Source: Phycisphaerales bacterium (GTDB lineage: Bacteria > Planctomycetota > Phycisphaerae > Phycisphaerales > SM1A02). From it: a stretch of DNA of 64,000 nt. Location of the stretch: positions 1 through 64,000 of the forward strand of contig JASMKH010000004.1 in assembly GCA_030749435.1 (NCBI GenBank), in the 5' to 3' direction. A program made the position numbers and the translations under genes. Shown here one piece after another: positions 15,801 to 23,273 of this stretch. Below the pieces are notes generated by a model. The model searched no databases and had not been told where the DNA came from. It saw only the letters and a program-made list of their open reading frames with translations. Position 1 is the first letter of the stretch; each line of letters starts with the position of its first letter.

Positions 15801-17078
15801 ATGGTTCACATCAAGGCCTTCAAGGCGCTCCGACCGCCCGCACCGATGGCGCCACGCGTCGCTTCTCCCCCCTATGACGTTGTATCAACCGACGAAGCTG
15901 CAGCGTTGGCGGCCGATAATCCGCTGTCGTTTCTCAGAGTCATCAGACCCGAAATCGACTTACCGCCCGGCACCGACCCGCACTCGAACATCGCCTATCA
16001 GACCGCACGAACAAGCCTGAGCCAGCTCATCGCCGAAGGAGCGCTCAGCCGTGATGCATCGCCTTCGATCTACCTGTATCGCCAGGCATGGAATGGCAGG
16101 CTGCAAACCGGCATCGTGTGCTGTTGCCATGTCTCCGAGTATGAGTCCAACGCAATCCGAAAGCACGAGAAGACGCGGCAGGACAAGGAAGATGATCGCA
16201 CCCGCCACGTTCTGGCGCTCGACGCCAATGCCGGCCCCGTCTTCCTGACGTTTCGCAATGACGAGAACATTGCCGCGCAGGTCCATGAAGACTGCGCGCA
16301 TCGACCGGTCAACCACTTCGTCAGCGCGGACGGCGTCACGCACACCGTCTGGAAGGTCACCACCCCGGACAACTACACTCAGCTGTTTCAGCAGATCCCG
16401 GCGGTGTATGTGGCAGACGGGCACCACCGCACCGCCAGCGCAGCCCGCGCCGCCGAGACGCTTGCCGCAGCCAACCCCGATCACACCGGCGATGAAGAGT
16501 ACAACTGGTTTCTGTCCGTCCTCTTCCCCGCCAGCGAGTTGACCATACTGCCCTACAATCGCGTGGTTTCCGACCTCAACGGCCTGTCCGCAGAGGCCTT
16601 TCTTGATGCCCTTCGATCGCAGGGCGAACTCGTGCAGACCGACCATCCACAGCCTGATCGACCCGGCACCTTCGGCGTCTACGTCGGCGGAACATGGTGG
16701 TCTCTCGCAATCGACGAGGGCTCCATCGATTGGTCGGACCACATCGAGTCTCTCGACGTTTCGATGCTTCAGAACCGCATCCTCGCGCCGATTCTCAACA
16801 TTGGAGACCCTCGCACCGATGCTCGAATTGGGTTCGTCGGAGGCATCAGGGGCATGGAAGACCTCGCCTCCCGCGTCGACTCCGGAGACGCGGCCGCCGC
16901 CTTCGCACTTCACCCCACCAGCATCGAGCAACTCCTCGCCGTGTCAGACGCCGGCAAGTGCATGCCTCCGAAGTCAACGTGGTTTGAACCCAAACTTCGA
17001 AGCGGCCTTTTTGTTCACACCTTCGATTCAACCGAGTCGGCTACCCCGGCCACCTGCAGCGGCCAGGAGACATCATGA
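15801..17078 (+). CDS. DUF1015 family protein, first gene of a serine-biosynthesis operon
   Basis: This 425-residue protein belongs to the DUF1015 family, whose biochemical function I cannot state with certainty. Visible motifs are IKAFKALRPP and ASPPYDVVS at the N-terminus, YLYRQ, IRKHEKTRQDKEDDRTRH, and the central VADGHHRTASA. The DGHHR motif resembles the catalytic loop of ParB/Srx-fold free-serine kinases (SerK type). The start ATG 15801 has AGGAG upstream and begins at the conserved IKAF motif; an upstream frame to 15693 lacks support. It overlaps serA by ATGA. A role in serine or phosphoserine metabolism is an inference from motif and operon; no serB is present nearby. Confidence 0.9.
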   Translation: MVHIKAFKALRPPAPMAPRVASPPYDVVSTDEAAALAADNPLSFLRVIRPEIDLPPGTDPHSNIAYQTARTSLSQLIAEGALSRDASPSIYLYRQAWNGRLQTGIVCCCHVSEYESNAIRKHEKTRQDKEDDRTRHVLALDANAGPVFLTFRNDENIAAQVHEDCAHRPVNHFVSADGVTHTVWKVTTPDNYTQLFQQIPAVYVADGHHRTASAARAAETLAAANPDHTGDEEYNWFLSVLFPASELTILPYNRVVSDLNGLSAEAFLDALRSQGELVQTDHPQPDRPGTFGVYVGGTWWSLAIDEGSIDWSDHIESLDVSMLQNRILAPILNIGDPRTDARIGFVGGIRGMEDLASRVDSGDAAAAFALHPTSIEQLLAVSDAGKCMPPKSTWFEPKLRSGLFVHTFDSTESATPATCSGQETS

Positions 17079-18334
17079 CCGCCCACACCCTCGCCAGCCC
17101 ATCCACCAACGTGCAGTCCCACCCGCGCGGCACCAGCATCCTGATCGCAGATGCGTTCGACGAGTCGGGCATCACCATGCTGAAGCATGCGGGATGTGAC
17201 GTCCACGTCGATCCTGCACTGTCCGGCGAAGCGCTAGCGGAAGCTGTCCGGAGCCGACAGCCGCAGGCCATCGTCGTCCGAAGTACCAAGGTCCCTGAGG
17301 CCGTCATTGCTGCGGGAGACAGGCTCGGGCTGATCGTCCGTGCGGGCGCTGGCTATGACACCATCGACGTGGCCGCAGCCTCTTCCAGGGGTATCGCCGT
17401 CGCCAACTGCCCCGGCATGAACTCGATTGCTGTTGCCGAACTGACATGGGGTCTCATCCTCGCATGCGATCGCCGCATTCCCGACCAATGCGCCGACCTG
17501 CGGCAAGGCGTGTGGAGCAAGAAGGAGTATGGGAAGGCGGCTGGCCTTCACGGCCGCACACTCGGCATCATTGGACTTGGCAGGATCGGCCGTGAAGTGG
17601 CAATCCGAGGCAATGCGTTCGGCATGAAGGTGATCGCGTGGAGCCGCAATCTCACCGAAACTGAGGCCGAGAACAACGGTGTCGGCTACTGCGAAGATCT
17701 CCTCAACCTCGTCCGCATGTCGGATGTCGTTTCGATTCACGTTCCCGCGACCCCGGATACCCAGCACCTTGTCAATGCCGCTTTCTGTGACGCCATGAAG
17801 CCGGGCGCCATCCTGGTCAACACGACCCGCGGCAGCATTGTTGACGAGGCGGCGCTGGCCGCCGCCGTCGAACAGAAAGGCATTCGCGCGGGATTGGACG
17901 TGTATGCCAATGAGCCCGGATCGGGAGCGCAGACATTTGACGCCACGATCACAAGGTGCCCCGGTGTCTACGGAACCCACCATGTCGGCGCCTCGACATC
18001 CCAGGCGCAGGAGGCAATCGCGAGCGAGGCCGTCCGCATTGTGCGGCACTGGATCGAATCGGGTGAGGTGCTGAACTGCGTCAATCTGGCCACCTCCACG
18101 GCTGCTTCGACAATTCTGACCGTCCGGCACCTCAATCGGCCCGGCGTGCTCGCCCACGTGTTCGAAGTCCTCGGCCGGAGCGCGCAGAATGTGGAGGAAA
18201 TGGAGAACGTCGTCTATGAGGGCGGAGAAGCCGCAGTCGCCATGATTCAGGTCGATGGCACCATCTCACCCGAGGATCTTGACTGCATCACCCGACATGA
18301 GCATGTTCTCGGTACCTCTGTCGCTCCCCTCTGA
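17075..18334 (+). CDS. serA: D-3-phosphoglycerate dehydrogenase
   Basis: The enzyme oxidises 3-phosphoglycerate to 3-phosphohydroxypyruvate with NAD, the first step of serine synthesis. The 419 residues hold a D-2-hydroxyacid dehydrogenase domain: RAGAGYDTIDV, the nucleotide-binding GIIGLGRIGREVA, then VNTTRGSIVDEAAL with the catalytic Arg region, and GTHHVGASTSQAQ with the catalytic His. A C-terminal ACT-like domain (about 335-419: LNRPGVLAHVFEVLG) gives a likely serine-feedback site. The first 20 residues (THTLASPSTN-like) are variable. It is coupled to DUF1015 by ATGA, and serC follows 28 bases downstream. Confidence 0.95.
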   Translation: MTAHTLASPSTNVQSHPRGTSILIADAFDESGITMLKHAGCDVHVDPALSGEALAEAVRSRQPQAIVVRSTKVPEAVIAAGDRLGLIVRAGAGYDTIDVAAASSRGIAVANCPGMNSIAVAELTWGLILACDRRIPDQCADLRQGVWSKKEYGKAAGLHGRTLGIIGLGRIGREVAIRGNAFGMKVIAWSRNLTETEAENNGVGYCEDLLNLVRMSDVVSIHVPATPDTQHLVNAAFCDAMKPGAILVNTTRGSIVDEAALAAAVEQKGIRAGLDVYANEPGSGAQTFDATITRCPGVYGTHHVGASTSQAQEAIASEAVRIVRHWIESGEVLNCVNLATSTAASTILTVRHLNRPGVLAHVFEVLGRSAQNVEEMENVVYEGGEAAVAMIQVDGTISPEDLDCITRHEHVLGTSVAPL

Positions 18335-18362
18335 TCGCGTTGAACCAAGCAAGGGCACTCCC

Positions 18363-19472
18363 ATGACCGCACCGTCCGTCACGTCACACCGCCAGACACT
18401 CAACTTCTCGGCCGGACCGGCGGTCCTTCCCGAGTGTGTCCTCGAGCAAGCCGCCCGGGACATCATCGATCTTGACAACACGGGCATCGGCGTTCTTGAA
18501 CACAGCCACCGCGGCCCGAGTATCGACCGCATCTTCGAAGAAGCCGTCTCGGACTGCCGCGAACTCGGACAGATTCCCGATGACTTTGAAATCCTCTTTC
18601 TTCAGGGCGGCGCTTCCGGCCAGTTCGGAATGATCCCCATGAACTTCCTCGGGGAAGGCCGGGGAGCAGACTATGTCGATACCGGATCCTGGACGACCAA
18701 GGCGGTCAAGGACGCGGCCACCATCGGTACCGCCAGAGTGGCGTGGTCGGGCGCCGAGTCGCAGTATCGGAGCATTCCACACGCCGCCGACATCATGTGG
18801 AGCGGCGAGGCGGCCTATGGGTATTACTGCACCAACAACACGATCTACGGAACGCAGTGGAGCGAGGTTCCTCAGTGCCCTGCGCCGCTCATTGCGGACA
18901 TGAGCAGCGACATCTTCAGCAGGCCCATCGACTGGTCCCGCCTCTCGATGGTCTTTGCTGGCGCGCAGAAGAACATCGGGCCGGCGGGTGCTACGCTCGT
19001 CATCGTACGAAAGGACCTGCTCGAGCAAGCGCGATCTGATCTCCCCGCGATGTTCCGCTACGACGTCCACGCCAAGAAAGGCTCGCGCTACAACACGCCT
19101 CCGGTATTCGCGGTGTACTGCGCCGGGCTCGTCTTCAAGTGGATCCTTGATCTTGGCGGACTCGATGCCGTGGCGTTGATGAATCAGCGCAAGGCGGCAC
19201 TGGTGTACCAGGCGATCGACGAGTCAGATGGCTTCTATTCCGGCCATGCCGACTCGGACGCCCGTAGCCTCATGAACATCCCGTTCACGACGCCCACTCC
19301 GGAACTGGATGCCGCCTTCATTTCAGAAGCAGCATCACACGGAATGACAACCCTGAAGGGCCATCGGAGCGTTGGAGGTATCCGCGCCTCGATCTACAAC
19401 GCGTTCCCAGAAGAGGGATGCTCCAGGCTTGCGGAGTTCATGAGAGAGTTTGCCGCCGCCAATCGCGGATAG
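18363..19472 (+). CDS. serC: Phosphoserine aminotransferase
   Basis: This PLP enzyme converts 3-phosphohydroxypyruvate and glutamate into phosphoserine. The 369 residues start at the conserved LNFSAGPAVLP. FLQGGASGQF (phosphate binding), DMSSDIFSRP and FAGAQKNIGPAG follow, the last with the PLP-binding lysine. The C-terminal SVGGIRASIYNAFP is typical of the family. ATG 18363 was chosen because AAGGG lies 7 bases upstream and the conserved N-terminus follows; a frame extending back to 18255 overlaps serA. The gene ends 4 bases before the oppositely oriented kinase-like gene, with no clear terminator between them. Confidence 0.96.
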   Translation: MTAPSVTSHRQTLNFSAGPAVLPECVLEQAARDIIDLDNTGIGVLEHSHRGPSIDRIFEEAVSDCRELGQIPDDFEILFLQGGASGQFGMIPMNFLGEGRGADYVDTGSWTTKAVKDAATIGTARVAWSGAESQYRSIPHAADIMWSGEAAYGYYCTNNTIYGTQWSEVPQCPAPLIADMSSDIFSRPIDWSRLSMVFAGAQKNIGPAGATLVIVRKDLLEQARSDLPAMFRYDVHAKKGSRYNTPPVFAVYCAGLVFKWILDLGGLDAVALMNQRKAALVYQAIDESDGFYSGHADSDARSLMNIPFTTPTPELDAAFISEAASHGMTTLKGHRSVGGIRASIYNAFPEEGCSRLAEFMREFAAANRG

Positions 19473-19476
19473 GCGA

Positions 19477-20340
19477 TCACGACAGATTCGAGACGACGCC
19501 CATCAGTTGAGAAACGTAGGCAGCGCCGAACATGCGAACATGATTGAGAAGATGCATCGCCTGCCCGACGGCGATTCGTTCGGCGCACTGCTCGTGATCG
19601 CCCCACTGGTCCCTCCATGCGTCGAGAAACTCGGCCGGAACGCCTCCGAAGAGCAGCGTCATGGCAGGGTCCATCCATGCATCTCCGATGAAACAGGCTG
19701 GATCGAGAAACGCGACCTGCCCATCTGCGCAGACGTGCACGTTGCCGGACCAGAGGTCGCCGTGAAGCAGCGACGGCTGAGGGCGGCTGGGGACGAGTGC
19801 GTGAATGCGGCCACACAGGCGTTCCACGGCCGCCACCTCCCCGGCACCCATGGCACCGGCGTCGGCTGCTGATCGCAGAAGCGGCCTCAACCTGCGCTCG
19901 GCTATCCACGCAGCCCAATCGTCGAACCATCCACCTGGGAAGCACGTCGTCCCGAGCCAGACCTCATGCTCGCTTCCATATCGCCCTCCTGCCTGCTGCT
20001 CGTGAATCGTCGCCAGCGACCACCCCGCGGCACTCCAATCCGGATCGGTACCCGGCGGCAGATACTCCAACAGTAGCACCGCTGCGGCGTCTTCACGGAG
20101 GCCTCCGAGGACCTGCGGCACCGTGCCTGCGCCGCTCGCTCTCAGAAGCGCCAGGCTCCGCTGCTCAGATTCAAGCATGCGATACCCGTCCGCCCCGCTC
20201 GCGACCTTGCACACGATCTGCGCACCGCTCGCCAGAACCGCCAACTGGACGTTGTGAATGCTTCCGCCGGAGAGTGATGTCAACGAAGTGACGTCATCGA
20301 GCCTGGCCGCCCGCAGTGCCCGTCGGATGAGGTCAATCAT
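19477..20340 (-). CDS. Fructosamine kinase/phosphotransferase family protein
   Basis: The 287-residue protein has the APH/fructosamine-kinase fold. SLSGGSIHNVQLAVL is the nucleotide-loop region with the characteristic SGG start, LLLEYLPPG is the hinge, LLHGDLWSGNV is the catalytic loop with its Asp, and AFLDPACFIGDAWMD is the metal-binding region. Bacterial relatives phosphorylate glycated amines for deglycation. The substrate here is unknown. The start overlaps the upstream phosphatase stop (ATGA), so it is the last gene of the polysaccharide locus operon. Its biochemical link to that locus is unclear. Confidence 0.88.
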   Translation of the reverse strand: MIDLIRRALRAARLDDVTSLTSLSGGSIHNVQLAVLASGAQIVCKVASGADGYRMLESEQRSLALLRASGAGTVPQVLGGLREDAAAVLLLEYLPPGTDPDWSAAGWSLATIHEQQAGGRYGSEHEVWLGTTCFPGGWFDDWAAWIAERRLRPLLRSAADAGAMGAGEVAAVERLCGRIHALVPSRPQPSLLHGDLWSGNVHVCADGQVAFLDPACFIGDAWMDPAMTLLFGGVPAEFLDAWRDQWGDHEQCAERIAVGQAMHLLNHVRMFGAAYVSQLMGVVSNLS

Positions 20341-20831
20341 CGCAGATCGTGTCGATCGCGAAGCGCATCCAACAGTCCGCGGCAGGCTTCGTCGAGCAGA
20401 TCGAACACCAGTTTGAATCCGTCGCCGCTGCCGTAGTACGGATCCGGAACCTCATCGTGGTCTTGCGATCGGTGATAATCGAGCATTCGTTCAACGCTCG
20501 CCGCACCGGGGCCCAACGCAAGCACACCGCGCACATTCTCCGAGTCCATGCAGAGGATGTAATCAAAGGCATCAAGATCGCCAGGCCGAATCTCCCTGGC
20601 TCGCCCGGCCATCGGAACACCCTCGGCTTCCGCCCGCGCTCGCATCCGACTGTCGGGAGGCTCCCCCTCATGCCACCCTCCGGTCCCTGCCGAATCAACC
20701 CGGAACCGGTCGAGCACGCCCGCTCCGCAGGCGTGATGTTTGAATATGGCCTCGGCCATGGGGCTTCGGCAGATATTCCCCATGCACACGAAGAGAACAC
20801 CGATCCTTTCGTCACTGGTCACACTGGCCAC
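20337..20831 (-). CDS. Low-molecular-weight protein-tyrosine phosphatase
   Basis: The P-loop VCMGNICRSP matches the CX5RS signature, and the general-acid loop is DPYYG near the C-terminus. The protein has 164 residues when started at GTG 20831, which has GGAGG 9 bases upstream; GTG 20822 is a weaker option, and an ATG at 20918 would overlap the preceding gene and adds residues unlike the family. In polysaccharide loci such enzymes (Wzb type) dephosphorylate the tyrosine-rich tail of the chain-length kinase. A Wzc-like protein is encoded three genes upstream, so that pairing is the likely role. Confidence 0.9.
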   Translation of the reverse strand: MASVTSDERIGVLFVCMGNICRSPMAEAIFKHHACGAGVLDRFRVDSAGTGGWHEGEPPDSRMRARAEAEGVPMAGRAREIRPGDLDAFDYILCMDSENVRGVLALGPGAASVERMLDYHRSQDHDEVPDPYYGSGDGFKLVFDLLDEACRGLLDALRDRHDLR

Positions 20832-20868
20832 CTTGCACACCCTCCAGCACCTGGCCACGATCGGGCGC

Positions 20869-22266
20869 TCACTCGCGGTCCCTCCGCAGGGCACGCCGTC
20901 CCATGAAGACTCCGGCAACTGCGAAACTGCCGAAAATCGCCAGGAAGATGATGTAGGTCACCATCACCCGAGCCTCGCCGACAATCGAAACTGCAACGAT
21001 GAATACACCGACCACGGCGAAGACCGTCTCGATCGCCCACATCCCGAGCACCGCCTGCTTCACGGTCCCCAGGGCCCGCATCAGAATGTGATGCAGGTGA
21101 TTGGCATCCGCTTCCGATGCGCTTCTGCCCTGGGCCTTTCTTCGGAAGATCGCCAGAATCGTATCTGCAATGGGAAGCCCGAACACGATCAGACCAGCCA
21201 ACACAAAGTGCGTGTGCCCCAGTTCCCCAAGCGTCAGGATGATGACAATGCAGAAGTACCCGATGAGCAGGCTTCCCGCATCACCCAGAAAGATGATGGC
21301 AGGATTGAAGTTGTAGGCCAGGAAGCCGAGCATGGCTCCGATGAGCGCCATACACAGGATGATCCGGGCTCCGGCGAGTGTGACGCCTTGCTCTACTGGG
21401 ACGTCGGCCGCCTGCGCGAGCAACTCAAGATCTGCATTGGTCAGGTGCAGCGCCATGAGAAGCGAGATCACCAGCAAACCCCCACCCATGATCGCGGCCG
21501 TACCACTGAGAAGCCCGTCCAACCCGTCGATGAGATTCGCCGAGTTGCACCCTCCGAGCACGAGGGCCGCCACAATGACCACGCCAATCCAGTACGTCAC
21601 ATCAACAGCCATGATGTGGGAAGGCCCTTCAAGAACGCTCAGCAGGATGTCGGCGGCGATGAGCACAACCACGCCCCCAACGATCCATGCAACCGCCTGT
21701 AAACGGCGCCCGCGGACCATCCGAAGCAACTCCGGCACGCCGAACCACCAGATTACCAACGCGCAGAGCACGAATCCAAGCACCATCACAACTCGAACGT
21801 CCATTGTGATCGCGCGCGATCCGAAGTAGTACTCCATGAATGCGCCAGCCGTCTGAGTCCCGATCGCCGACATGGACAGCGCAGCTGCAGCGATCAACTG
21901 CCCCATCACTTTGAATCGAGGGTCCCAAGACCACACGTCATCGCCGGCGCCAGTCACCATGATGACGACCATGCCAATGACGATGGAGCCCGGAACCTCC
22001 ATGAACGCCAGGGGAACGTCCAGGATGTAACTGACCCCAATGCCCGCGAGCAGGCCGATACAAACCGCCACGCCGCCCATGTATGCGATCGGCCGCGAGT
22101 GCAGTTTCCTTGGCTCGTTCGGGTGGTCGATGATCCCGCCGTGGATCGCCATCGTGCGCACGAGTGGTGTGAAGATGAGGGTCGCCAGCCAACTCACGAT
22201 GAGCACGGGAAGAAACAGCGACAGCAGGGACCACAAACTGTGATCGCCGATCGCCACCGAGGCCAT
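20869..22266 (-). CDS. WecA/MraY-family undecaprenyl-phosphate sugar-1-phosphate transferase
   Basis: This polytopic enzyme loads the first sugar phosphate onto the lipid carrier. The 465 residues contain about eleven hydrophobic segments. Motifs are DHPNEPRKLHSRPIAYMGG (N-terminal, carrier/metal region), NLIDGLDGLLSGTAAI with catalytic acidic residues, NPAIIFLGDAGSLLIGYF, and an HIP-like loop around NHLHHILMRALG. The central section (190-250) is longer than in WecA. Its ATG shares one base with the epimerase stop (TGATG). It should start synthesis of the repeating unit exported through the neighbouring Wza-like protein. The exact sugar cannot be told. Confidence 0.9.
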   Translation of the reverse strand: MASVAIGDHSLWSLLSLFLPVLIVSWLATLIFTPLVRTMAIHGGIIDHPNEPRKLHSRPIAYMGGVAVCIGLLAGIGVSYILDVPLAFMEVPGSIVIGMVVIMVTGAGDDVWSWDPRFKVMGQLIAAAALSMSAIGTQTAGAFMEYYFGSRAITMDVRVVMVLGFVLCALVIWWFGVPELLRMVRGRRLQAVAWIVGGVVVLIAADILLSVLEGPSHIMAVDVTYWIGVVIVAALVLGGCNSANLIDGLDGLLSGTAAIMGGGLLVISLLMALHLTNADLELLAQAADVPVEQGVTLAGARIILCMALIGAMLGFLAYNFNPAIIFLGDAGSLLIGYFCIVIILTLGELGHTHFVLAGLIVFGLPIADTILAIFRRKAQGRSASEADANHLHHILMRALGTVKQAVLGMWAIETVFAVVGVFIVAVSIVGEARVMVTYIIFLAIFGSFAVAGVFMGRRALRRDRE

Positions 22267-23243
22267 CAGGCCTGCCCACCAGCTTGAAGAGCAGCCGCCG
22301 TATCCGCGATCGTCTGGTCGAGTCCGAACTTCGGCCGAAAGTCCGTCAGTGCACGCAACCGCGTCAAGTCTGGGACCCTGCGACGCAGGTCCTCGATCTC
22401 ACGCCCGTAGTCCTCAGCAATGGAAACTTGCCTGATTGTGGATCGGCTGCCTAACACAGCGACCACCCGCTCAGCGAGGGCCTGGATGGAGATCGTCTCA
22501 TCGTGTCCAACATTGACGACCTGGCCGGCCGCCTCCGGAGCACTCAACAGGTCAGGCAAAACGGGCGCGACGTCTCGCACATCCACGAAGCAGCGTTCCT
22601 GCAGCCCGTCTCCATGCACGTGAAGCGGTTCGTCTCGGAGGGCGGCCCCGATGAACCGGGGCAGCACCATGCCCCACCGCCCTCGCTGCCGCGGCCCAAC
22701 GGTATTGAAGAACCGGGCAACGACAACGTGCAGCCCCTCGTCACGATGCCACGCCAGCCCAAGATGCTCATCGATGGCCTTCGAGTAGGCGTAGGACCAG
22801 CGGGGCTCCGAGGTGGGCCCGTACGAGACATCGTCGCCTTCTGAAAACGGAATCTGATCTGACTTCCCATAGACCTCCGAGGTCGAAGCCAGCAGAATCG
22901 GACATCGATGCGTATGGGCCGTCCTGAGTACGATGGACGTCTCGTGCACATTGTTCTCGATGCACCGAATCGGCGAATCCACGACCAGTTTGACGCCCAC
23001 CGCCGCCGCAAGGTGGTAGATCCGACCCGGCTTCAAGTCACTCCCGTTCCCGAGGTGTTCCGCAACGGTGCCCTCACGGAACTCCAACCTGCCCGGTGGC
23101 AGGCCGTCCAGGTTCTCAATTCGACCGGTCGAGAGATCGTCAACCACAACAACGCGTTCGCCGCGCTCGAGCAGCACCCCTACCAGGTGGCTCCCGATGA
23201 ACCCCGCTCCTCCAGTGACCAAGGCGGGCCTCGGTGTGGCCAT
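22266..23243 (-). CDS. NAD-dependent nucleotide-sugar epimerase/dehydratase
   Basis: This is an extended short-chain dehydrogenase fold of 325 residues. LVTGGAGFIGSHLV is the NAD-binding start, DDLSTGR is the second strand region, the catalytic Tyr-Lys is in YAYSKAIDEHLG, and VARFFNTVGPRQRG and DGLQERCFVDVRDVA follow as in UDP-glucose epimerase and UDP-glucuronate decarboxylase relatives. Which sugar is made is not resolved. ATG 23243 was chosen because GGAG lies 9 bases before it; the in-frame ATG 23258 has poor spacing. It provides a sugar precursor for the locus. Confidence 0.9.
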   Translation of the reverse strand: MATPRPALVTGGAGFIGSHLVGVLLERGERVVVVDDLSTGRIENLDGLPPGRLEFREGTVAEHLGNGSDLKPGRIYHLAAAVGVKLVVDSPIRCIENNVHETSIVLRTAHTHRCPILLASTSEVYGKSDQIPFSEGDDVSYGPTSEPRWSYAYSKAIDEHLGLAWHRDEGLHVVVARFFNTVGPRQRGRWGMVLPRFIGAALRDEPLHVHGDGLQERCFVDVRDVAPVLPDLLSAPEAAGQVVNVGHDETISIQALAERVVAVLGSRSTIRQVSIAEDYGREIEDLRRRVPDLTRLRALTDFRPKFGLDQTIADTAAALQAGGQA

Positions 23244-23273
23244 CGACCTACGCTCCATTCACCCCCTGGAAAA

